A DNA stretch of 64,000 nt from Mangrovicoccus sp. HB161399 (GTDB lineage: Bacteria; Pseudomonadota; Alphaproteobacteria; Rhodobacterales; Rhodobacteraceae), in the NCBI RefSeq assembly GCF_013184745.1, contig NZ_JAATVU010000022.1, positions 33,807-97,806 of the forward strand, read 5' to 3'. The notes beneath the pieces were generated by a model that worked only from the letters and a program-made list of their open reading frames with translations, made no database searches and was not told the origin of the DNA. The position numbers and the translations under genes were made by a program. Shown piece after piece: positions 41,328-48,850 of the stretch. The number at the start of each line of letters is the position of its first letter. The first letter of the stretch is position 1.

Positions 41328-42944
41328 TCAGGGTGCGGGAACGGGCGCGGCGAGCTCTTCGCGCAGGCGCTTCTTGTCGGTCTTGCCGACGGGGGTCAGG
41401 GGCAGGCTGGAAGCCAGCCGGATGCGGTCGGGCAACTTGTACTCGGCGATGCCCTGCGCCATCAGGTGGCGGCGCACGTCGACCGTCCGCAGGCCGTCGC
41501 CGGCGACGATCACCGCGCAGCTCCTCTCGCCCAGCACGGGGTCGGGGACGGCGACCAGCGCGGCCTGGCGGATCAGCGGATGGCGCAGCAGCAGCGCCTC
41601 GATCTCCTCCGCCGCGATCTTCTCGCCGCCGCGGTTGATCTGGTCCTTCACCCGGCCGACCACCTGCAGATGGCCCGAAGGGTGGCGCACCACCACGTCG
41701 CCGCTGCGGTAGAAGCCTTCGGGGTCGAAGGCGCGCAGGTTGTGGCCGGGCGCGCGGTAGTAGCCGCGGAACGTGTAGGGGCCGCGCGTGGCAAGCTCGC
41801 CGGGCGTGCCGTCGGGGACCGGCCTGCCCTCCGGATCGAGGACGCGCACCTCGTCATCCGGGCTGATCGGGCGGCCCTGCGTGGAGAAGACGGTCCCGGG
41901 CGGGTCCTCGGGACGGGTATAGTTCACCAGCCCCTCCGCCATGCCGAAGACCTGGATCAGGCGGCAGCCGAAGACCTGCGGCACCTTGCGCGCGGTGGCC
42001 TCGGCGAAGGCCGCGCCGCCGACCAGCATGCTGCGCAGGCTCGCGAGGTCGTGCCCGCCCTTGCCCGCCGCCTCGAGCCAGAGCGCCACCGCCGATGGCA
42101 CCAGCGGCACCATGTCGACGCGGTGCTCCGCGATCAGCGGGAAGCAGATCTGCGGGTCCGGCGCGGAGGCCAGCACGACCGTGCCCCCGGCCTCGAACAC
42201 GCCGAGCGATCCGGGCGAGCTCATCAGGTAGTTGTGCGGCGCGGGCAGCGCGACCAGCATGCGGGTGTCTCCGGTCACGCCGCAGATCCGCACGCTTTCG
42301 CGCACCGAATAGGCATAGTCGTCATGGGTGCGCGGGATCAGCTTCGGCGTGCCGGTGCTGCCGCCTGAGAGCTGGAAGAACGCCACCTCCTCGGCCGGCG
42401 TCGGGCGATAGCTTGCGGCGGGCGCGCCCCTGGGATCGAGCCAGTGGGCCAGGTCGCGGCGCGGATCGGCGGCATTGAGATGCAGCGCCAGCGCCAGCCC
42501 CCCGCAGGAAGCGGCGAAGCGGTCGCCGCCATGCACCGGATGGGTCCGGTCGGCGATCAGCAGGCGCGGGCGGATCTGCTCCGCATAGGCGGTCAGCTCG
42601 GCCTGCCGGTGGCTCCAGAGTGCGTTGACCGGCACGATCCCGGCCTTCAGCAGCGCCTGGAAGACCATGTAGAACTCTGCCTTGTTGGGCAGCTGCACCA
42701 GCGCGGTGTCGCCGCGGCCGAACCCGGCCTGGGCCAGGCGCGCGGCCAGCGCGGAGGCATGGGCGTCGAGCTGGGCATAGCTGATCCGGCGGCGGCCGCA
42801 GAGGATGGCGGCGGCGTCGGGGCGGGCTTTCGCCTGCGCTTCTGCGCCATGGCACAGCGGCAGGCCCTGCCAGTAGCCGCGGGCGCGGTAGCGGGCGGCC
42901 AGATGGTCCGGCCAGCGGGTGAAGGCGACGAGGTCGCGGGTCAT
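41328..42944 (-). CDS. dhbE: 2,3-dihydroxybenzoate-AMP ligase
   Basis: 538 residues, the usual length of EntE/DhbE/VibE. Adenylation motifs are clear: FQLSGGSTGTPKLIPRTHDDY, FGMAEGLVNYTR, YRSGDVVVRHPSGHLQVVGR, KDQINRGGEKIAAEEIE, and TPVGKTDKKRLRE with the second-step lysine. PAPHNYLMSSPG corresponds to the aryl-acid pocket of EntE-like ligases. It adenylates DHB and loads the carrier protein encoded nine bases downstream. The gene is divergent from the NRPS; the shared 172-base gap contains an iron-box candidate. Confidence 0.95.
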   Translation of the reverse strand: MTRDLVAFTRWPDHLAARYRARGYWQGLPLCHGAEAQAKARPDAAAILCGRRRISYAQLDAHASALAARLAQAGFGRGDTALVQLPNKAEFYMVFQALLKAGIVPVNALWSHRQAELTAYAEQIRPRLLIADRTHPVHGGDRFAASCGGLALALHLNAADPRRDLAHWLDPRGAPAASYRPTPAEEVAFFQLSGGSTGTPKLIPRTHDDYAYSVRESVRICGVTGDTRMLVALPAPHNYLMSSPGSLGVFEAGGTVVLASAPDPQICFPLIAEHRVDMVPLVPSAVALWLEAAGKGGHDLASLRSMLVGGAAFAEATARKVPQVFGCRLIQVFGMAEGLVNYTRPEDPPGTVFSTQGRPISPDDEVRVLDPEGRPVPDGTPGELATRGPYTFRGYYRAPGHNLRAFDPEGFYRSGDVVVRHPSGHLQVVGRVKDQINRGGEKIAAEEIEALLLRHPLIRQAALVAVPDPVLGERSCAVIVAGDGLRTVDVRRHLMAQGIAEYKLPDRIRLASSLPLTPVGKTDKKRLREELAAPVPAP

Positions 42945-43074
42945 GCACGGTCTCCGCAGCAGATGGGTGGGCGCCTTTCGGCCACACGCCTCCGTAGCAG
43001 CCGCCGGGTCGGGTCCGGCGGCCGTAGCTGCGTCGCATGTTCCCGCCGGAAATGGATTGACGGGTGACAGTACT

Positions 43075-43091
43075 TGAGTATTTCTGTCGGA
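43075..43091 (+). promoter_or_regulatory. Iron-box candidate, site 4 (dhbE / NRPS divergent promoters)
   Basis: TGAGTATTTCTGTCGGA, 16 of 17 bases the same as site 3. It is framed by CTTGA (43073-43077) and TCAAG (43097-43101). It lies 26 bases before the NRPS start and 131 bases before dhbE, a good place for a repressor of the NRPS promoter. Confidence 0.7.
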
Positions 43092-43116
43092 AAATGTCAA
43101 GCGCCGTGGAGGGGAC

Positions 43117-46100
43117 ATGCCCGAATTGAACGAGATGCAGGCGGCGGCCTGGGTGGGCGGCCATTCCGCTGCTGCCGCGGACGGCGTTTCGGCGCATCTT
43201 TCCATGGAATTCGACGGTGCGGGACTGGCGCCCGGACGGCTGGAACCGGCGTTGCGCAGGCTCCTCCTGCGCCATCCGGCGCTGCGGCTGGCGGTCGATT
43301 CCATGGGGCAGGGACGGGTCCTGCCGGTGCCGGCCGGACCGCTGGCGGCGGTCCGCGACCTGCGCGGCTCGGCGGAGGCGGCCGTGGCCGGGGCGCTGGC
43401 GGCGCAGCGGCGGATGGCGGCCCATCGGCGGCTCGACCTTGCTGGCGGGCGGGGACTGGAGCTGCGGCTGAGCCTGCTGCCGGGCGGGCGGCACCGGCTG
43501 CATCTCGATCTCGACATGGTGGCGGCAGATCCGTCCTGCGTGCCGCAGCTGCTGGACGAGCTGGCGCTGTTCGCGGAGGATCCGGAGGCGGTCCTGCCGG
43601 AGACAGCCCCGCCGGAATGCCGCGAGGCGGAAGCCGCGGCGGAGGACCAGCGCTGGTGGCAGGACCATCTCGGCACGCTGCCGCCCGCGCCGCGCCTGCC
43701 TGCGCCGCAAGGCTCCGGCGGACCGGAAACGCTGCGGCTGGCGGACAGGCTCGGCGCGGCGGAGCGGCAGGCGCTGGAGCTTGCCGCGCGCCGGGCCCGG
43801 GTGACGCCGTCGGCGCTGATGCTGGCGCTTTTCGCCTCCGTTCTCGGCCGCGCCACCGGCCAGCAGGCGCTGCGCCTGACCTTGCCGCATTTCCTGCGCG
43901 CGCCGGGCGAGGCGGGCCGGATCGGCGAGTTCTCCGGCATCCTGCCCTTCGCTGCGGAGCTGCGGGAGGGCGACACGCTGGCGGCCCGCGCCGCGCGGAC
44001 ATGGACGCAGATGGCCGGGCTGATCGCGCGGCGGGGCTCGGCCGGGCCGGGGCTGATGCGGGCGCTGTCTCGGCAGAGCGGCCGGGCCGAGACCCTGCCG
44101 GTGGTCTTCACTTCGGGGCTCGGCATCGGAGCGGAGGGGCTGGTCTCCGCCCGCGCGCGGCGGGTGCTGGGCGAGCTGGTCCACACGGTCTCGCAGGGGC
44201 CGGGCGTGGCGCTCGACGTGCAGGTGGCGGAGCTCGGCGGCGGGCTGCTGGTCAACTGGGACCTGCGCGCCGACCGAATCGCGGAAGGCTGGGCACGCGA
44301 GGTCTTCGCTGCGCATCTCGGGGCGCTGCGCCGCCTCGCTGCCGATCCTGACCTTGCGGGCGCGCCGCTCGGCGGCTGGCTGTCCGGCCCGCAGGCGGCG
44401 CCGCTGAGCGCGCTGCAATCGGCCTATCTCGCCGGGCGCGGCACCGGCCTTCCGCTCGGCGGCATAGCGATGCAGGAGATGCGGGCATTCCGCGGGGACA
44501 TGGAGGTCGGCACCCTCCGGACCCGGCTGGAGCGGCTGGTGGCGCGGCATCCGGGGCTCAGGACGGTGATCGACGCGGAGGCAGGGCTGGCGCGCGTGCA
44601 GGAGCGGCACCCCGTCAACCTGGAGGAACTGGACCTGCGCGCCCTGGACCCGGAGGCCGCCGAGGCGCGCCTGGCGGAGCTCGCCGAAAGGCTGGGCAAT
44701 GCGGACTGTCCGCTGGACCATGCGCCCTGGCACGTGCTGGCGGTGCGGCTTCCCGAGGGCATGGCGGACCGGCTGGCAGTGTTCCTGCGGGCCGATGCGC
44801 TGATCCTCGACGGCGGCGGCATCGCGCGGATCGCGGCGGAGCTTTGCGGGGCGGAACCGGCAGAAGACCGTCCAGCGCCTGCCGCGCCGCCTGCCGATCC
44901 GGCTGCGGATGCGGCGTGGTGGCAGGCGCGCGCGGCCGAGCTGCCGCCGCCGCCGGAATTGCCCTGGCTTGCGCCGCTCGCCGACATCCGCGCCTCGCGC
45001 CACCGGCGCATCAGCGTGACCGTGCCCGACGCGAAGGCCGGACAGCTGGCGCGCATCGGCGCGCGGGCCGGGCTGTTCCGCAACACGGTGCTGACGGCGC
45101 TGCTCTGCGAGGCGCTGGCGCGCTGGACGCCTGACCTGTCGCTCCGGATCGGCATCCCTGTCGCGCCTGCGCCCGGCGCGCGGGCGGCGGCGAACCGCTC
45201 CTCCTTCATTCCGGCAGGCTACCGGGTGACGGCGGAGGACGGCCCGCAGGCGCGCGCCAAGGCGCTTCAGGCCGAGATCCTGGCCGGGCTCGCCCATGGC
45301 GGCGGGGCGGGCGTCGCGGTCAACCGGATGCTGCTGGCCTCCGGTGACAGCGCCGTCGCGCTGCCGGTCGTTGTGACCAACGGGCTGGGCTGGGCGGTGC
45401 CGCCGGACGGCGCGCTGCGCCAGACCGGCGGGCTGGTGCGGACGCCGCAGACGGCGCTTGACCTGCGGCTGGTGCGGGACGGGTCCGGCGATCTGCGGAT
45501 CGACGCCGATTTCGCGCTGGCCGCGCTCTCTCCGGCGACGGTGGAAGCGGTCCTGGCCGATGTCCTGCGGGCAGTGGACGAGAGCTGCGCCCAGGGCGTC
45601 CTGTGCAGCGCGCCGCGGCGCCTGGCGGCGCAACCGGAACCGGAGACGGCCCGGGGGGCGGGCTTCCTCGAGGCGGTTGCCGCGCGGATTTTCGGTGGCG
45701 CGGACGACAGCCCGGCCCTGGCCTGCGGGGACAGCGTGACCGGTGCGGCCGATCTGGGCCGGCAGGTCGCGGCCGCCATCGCGGGATTCCGCGCGCAGGG
45801 GCTGCAGACCGGCGACACGGTCGCCATCTGCCTGCCGAAGGGCCCGGAGCATGTCGTTCTCCAGATCGCCGCGGCGATGGAAGGGCTGGTCTGGGTGCCG
45901 GTCGACGCCGCGTCGCCGCCGGAGCGGCTGGCCTATCTGCTGGAGACCTGCCGCCCGCGGCTGGTCGTGGCGCGCGCGCTGGTTCCGGGCCATCGCTGCA
46001 CCGCGCCTGCGGCGCTGATGGCCGCGCCCGGCACGGAGGGCTGGCCGGTGCCGCGCGACGTGCTGGCCGAGCGCAGCCGCTCCGGCGCGCCGGGCTATTT

Positions 46101-47409
46101 CCTGTTCACCTCGGGCACGACCGGGCGGCCCAAGGGCGTGGTCCTGTCGAACCGCGCGACGTCGAACGTGCTGGCCGCGACCATCGCGGAATGGGGCGTG
46201 GGTCCGGGCGACGCGATCCTCTCGGCCACGCCGCTGCATCATGACATGTCGCTTTTCGACATTTTCGGCGTGCTGGCGGCAGGCGGGCTGGCGGTGCTGC
46301 CGGAGGAGGGCGCGGAGAAGGACGCGCGCGGCTGGGCGGAGCTGGTGGCGCGGCACCGGGTGTCGCTCTGGGTCTCGGTCCCGGCAATCCTGGAGATGCT
46401 GCTGGCGGTGGCGCGGCCGGGCGAGCTGGACTCGCTGCGGCTGGTGGCGCAGGGCGGCGATTTCGTGAAGCCCGCCACGATCGGCACGCTGCGCGCGCTT
46501 CTGCCCGCGGCCCGGCTGTGGTCTCTCGGCGGCCCGACCGAGACGACGGTCTGGAGCATCTGGCACGCGATTGCCCCGGACGAGACCGGGCAGGTCCCCT
46601 ATGGCCGGGCGCTGCCCGGAGCGCGGCACGAGATCCTCAACCCGGCGGGCGAGCCCTGCCCGGAGGGCGTGACCGGACGGATCCACACGCTTGGCCCCTG
46701 CCTGTCGCTGGGCTACCTCTCCGCGGATGGCCTGTCGCAGGCCGATTTCCCGCTGCTGCAGGACTCCGTCGGCCGCCGGCTGCGGGCCTTCCGCACCGGC
46801 GACCAGGGCTGGCGGCGCGCGGATGGCGCGATCATGTTCGCCGCGCGGGTGGGCGGCTATGTCAAGGTGCGCGGCGTGCGGGTGTCGATGGGCGATGTCG
46901 AGGACGCGCTGGCCCGCCATCCCGGCATCCTGCAGGTCATGGCCGCCGATTGCGGCGATCCGGCTGCGGGCGACGTGACGCTGGCCGCGCTCTTCGTGCC
47001 CGCGCCGGGCACGGTTCCCGATCCGGCGGCGCTTCGCAGCTTCCTGCGCGACCGGCTGCCGGCGAGCCACATGCCGGACCGGTTCGTTCCGGTCGATGCG
47101 CTGCCGGTCACCGCCAACGGGAAGCCGGACCGCGTCCGCGCCCGGCAGATCGCGGCCGCGCCGCCTACGCCCTCCGGCATGGCGGCGGAGGTGCTGCGCC
47201 GCTACCTCGATGCGACCGGCGCGCCCGCGGAAGGGGCGGGGCCGGACAGCCCGTTCCTCGGCCTCGGACTGCGGCCCTCGCATCTCGCGGGGATTGCAGC
47301 CGGACTGAACGCCGCCTTCGGCACGGCCCTGGCACCGGCGGATCTTCTGCCCTGCCGCACGGCGCGCGAGGTCGAGACCCTGCTGGCGCGGCACGCTTCC
47401 GCACCCTGA
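43117..47409 (+). CDS. NRPS, VibF-like N-terminal half: Cy-Cy-A with degenerate carrier
   Basis: 1430 residues. Two tandem condensation-fold domains are of cyclisation type: domain 1 (about 1-430) has D133-x4-D138-P-S140 where the Cy motif DxxxxDxxS is expected, and domain 2 (about 430-850) has D560-x4-D565-G-G-G568, with serine replaced by glycine. An adenylation domain follows: FTSGTTGRPKG (~997-1007), GGPTETTVW, FRTGDQGWRRADG and ANGKPDR with the lysine at 1336. The C-terminal ~75 residues look like a carrier domain, but the motif is LGLRPS (Ser1388) with one residue extra, so it may be inactive. Order and content match the first half of VibF, which activates threonine and forms the oxazoline with DHB. 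Amino acid specificity is not read here. Confidence 0.88.
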   Translation: MPELNEMQAAAWVGGHSAAAADGVSAHLSMEFDGAGLAPGRLEPALRRLLLRHPALRLAVDSMGQGRVLPVPAGPLAAVRDLRGSAEAAVAGALAAQRRMAAHRRLDLAGGRGLELRLSLLPGGRHRLHLDLDMVAADPSCVPQLLDELALFAEDPEAVLPETAPPECREAEAAAEDQRWWQDHLGTLPPAPRLPAPQGSGGPETLRLADRLGAAERQALELAARRARVTPSALMLALFASVLGRATGQQALRLTLPHFLRAPGEAGRIGEFSGILPFAAELREGDTLAARAARTWTQMAGLIARRGSAGPGLMRALSRQSGRAETLPVVFTSGLGIGAEGLVSARARRVLGELVHTVSQGPGVALDVQVAELGGGLLVNWDLRADRIAEGWAREVFAAHLGALRRLAADPDLAGAPLGGWLSGPQAAPLSALQSAYLAGRGTGLPLGGIAMQEMRAFRGDMEVGTLRTRLERLVARHPGLRTVIDAEAGLARVQERHPVNLEELDLRALDPEAAEARLAELAERLGNADCPLDHAPWHVLAVRLPEGMADRLAVFLRADALILDGGGIARIAAELCGAEPAEDRPAPAAPPADPAADAAWWQARAAELPPPPELPWLAPLADIRASRHRRISVTVPDAKAGQLARIGARAGLFRNTVLTALLCEALARWTPDLSLRIGIPVAPAPGARAAANRSSFIPAGYRVTAEDGPQARAKALQAEILAGLAHGGGAGVAVNRMLLASGDSAVALPVVVTNGLGWAVPPDGALRQTGGLVRTPQTALDLRLVRDGSGDLRIDADFALAALSPATVEAVLADVLRAVDESCAQGVLCSAPRRLAAQPEPETARGAGFLEAVAARIFGGADDSPALACGDSVTGAADLGRQVAAAIAGFRAQGLQTGDTVAICLPKGPEHVVLQIAAAMEGLVWVPVDAASPPERLAYLLETCRPRLVVARALVPGHRCTAPAALMAAPGTEGWPVPRDVLAERSRSGAPGYFLFTSGTTGRPKGVVLSNRATSNVLAATIAEWGVGPGDAILSATPLHHDMSLFDIFGVLAAGGLAVLPEEGAEKDARGWAELVARHRVSLWVSVPAILEMLLAVARPGELDSLRLVAQGGDFVKPATIGTLRALLPAARLWSLGGPTETTVWSIWHAIAPDETGQVPYGRALPGARHEILNPAGEPCPEGVTGRIHTLGPCLSLGYLSADGLSQADFPLLQDSVGRRLRAFRTGDQGWRRADGAIMFAARVGGYVKVRGVRVSMGDVEDALARHPGILQVMAADCGDPAAGDVTLAALFVPAPGTVPDPAALRSFLRDRLPASHMPDRFVPVDALPVTANGKPDRVRARQIAAAPPTPSGMAAEVLRRYLDATGAPAEGAGPDSPFLGLGLRPSHLAGIAAGLNAAFGTALAPADLLPCRTAREVETLLARHASAP

Positions 47410-47477
47410 TCCCGGACCGCGGCCAGCTTTGGCCAGCCTGCGGCATCCCGGCCCCCGAGACCATGAAGGATGACACT

Positions 47478-48812
47478 ATGCAGGACAGCCCGTCCGGCGG
47501 GGCGCGCATGCCCCTGACCCTCGCCCAGCTCGATTTCTGGGAGGAGTTCCGCTTCCACCCCGGCGAGCCGGTTTCCACCGTCGGCCATGCCGTCCGACTG
47601 GAGGGCGATCTCGATGCCCCGGCGCTGGCGCGCGCGATCGACCGGGCCTGCCGCGAGGCGGAGGTGCTGTCGCTGCGCTTCCATCCCGGCCCGGAGGGCG
47701 TGACGCAGAGCCTCGATCCCGCGCGGATGCCGCAGGTCGTGACCGGCGACCTGCGCGGCCTGCCCGATCCGGAGGAGGAGGCGCAGGCGCGGATCGCCGC
47801 CGACATGGGCGCGGAGCTCGACCTCGCGCGCGATCCGCTGTCGCGGCAGCGGCTCTGGCGCACCGGCGAACGGCGCTGGCTGTGGTACAACCGCGGCCAT
47901 CACATCGTCCTCGACGGCTACGGCGTGGCGCTGTTCGAGGCGCGGGTGGCGCAGCTCTACCGCCACGGGACCGGAAGGGGGACCCAGGGCGCGCCGTTCC
48001 GCGGCTTCGCCGAGTTCCTGGACGAGGACGCGGCCTATGCCGCCGGGCCGTCCTTCGCGCGCGACCGGGCGTTCTGGCAGGCGCAGCTCGCGCGGCCGGG
48101 GCGGCTGCCGGTTCTGCGCAAGGGCGGCGAGGACTATGCGGCCGCGGGGCACTATGCCGAGCCCGCACTGGAGGCGCGCCTTCCCGCCCGGCTGGCGGAG
48201 CTGGCGGCCGCGACGGGCATCGGCTGGCCGGACCTGCTGGTGCTGGCGGCCTCCGCCTATCTGCACGGAAACCTGCCGCGGGAGGAGGACATGCTGCCGG
48301 TCTGGCTGCCCTGCATGTCCCGCCTCGGCAGCGTCGCCGCGCGGGTGCCCTGCCTGGCGGTGAACATCCTGCCGCTGCATGTCGGCCTGTCCGCGGCGGA
48401 GCCCTTCGGCGCCTGGCTGGAGCGGATGGGCCGCGAGCTGCGCGCGCTGCGCCGCCATGGCCGCTACCGGATCGAGCAGATCGCGGCGGATCGCGGCATC
48501 GGGGCGGGGCGGCGGTTCTTCTTCTCGCCGCTGGTCAATGTCATGCCCTTCGATCCGCCGGATTTCGCGGGTTGCACCGCGACCCGCGAAGTGCTGGCCA
48601 ACGGTCCCGCGGACGGGTTCAACCTGTCCTTTCGCGCCGACAGCAGGGGGCGCGGCCTGGAGCTGGCGATGGATGCCGACCCCAAGCTGACCACAGCGGC
48701 GGAGTTCCGCCGCCATGTTGCCGAGATCCCCGCCTTCCTCGCCCGCTGTCTCGACCCGGCGGCGCTCGGCGCGCCGCTGGGGGCGCTGCTGGCTCCGGGC
48801 CTTCCGGCCTGA
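47478..48812 (+). CDS. Stand-alone condensation domain, VibH-like amide synthase
   Basis: 444 residues, a single condensation domain with intact HHxxxDG (H141, H142, D146, G147 in HHIVLDGYG) and the usual later segments (SPLVNVMPFDPP). Size and free-standing form match VibH (about 440 residues), which joins carrier-bound DHB to the amine of norspermidine. By analogy this protein would acylate a polyamine, such as spermidine or norspermidine. The ATG at 47478 was preferred because AAGGA lies seven bases before it; an in-frame ATG at 47463 adds five residues. The gene follows the Cy-Cy-A gene by 68 bases on the same strand. Confidence 0.88.
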   Translation: MQDSPSGGARMPLTLAQLDFWEEFRFHPGEPVSTVGHAVRLEGDLDAPALARAIDRACREAEVLSLRFHPGPEGVTQSLDPARMPQVVTGDLRGLPDPEEEAQARIAADMGAELDLARDPLSRQRLWRTGERRWLWYNRGHHIVLDGYGVALFEARVAQLYRHGTGRGTQGAPFRGFAEFLDEDAAYAAGPSFARDRAFWQAQLARPGRLPVLRKGGEDYAAAGHYAEPALEARLPARLAELAAATGIGWPDLLVLAASAYLHGNLPREEDMLPVWLPCMSRLGSVAARVPCLAVNILPLHVGLSAAEPFGAWLERMGRELRALRRHGRYRIEQIAADRGIGAGRRFFFSPLVNVMPFDPPDFAGCTATREVLANGPADGFNLSFRADSRGRGLELAMDADPKLTTAAEFRRHVAEIPAFLARCLDPAALGAPLGALLAPGLPA

Positions 48813-48819
48813 GGCCGTC

Positions 48820-48844
48820 CCGGCGCGCTAGGGCGGCGCGCCGG
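48820..48844. terminator. Bidirectional hairpin between converging NRPS genes
   Basis: CCGGCGCGC (48820-48828), a seven-base loop and GCGCGCCGG (48836-48844) make a perfect 9-base stem in the 38-base gap between two convergent genes. Confidence 0.6.
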
Positions 48845-48850
48845 CATGTC

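Noticed and set aside
42322..47394. Very long open frame antisense to the NRPS gene (over 1600 codons)
   Set aside because: It is rich in Arg, Ala, Gly, Pro and His without any domain and mirrors the codon pattern of the real gene. In DNA this GC-rich, antisense frames stay open by chance.
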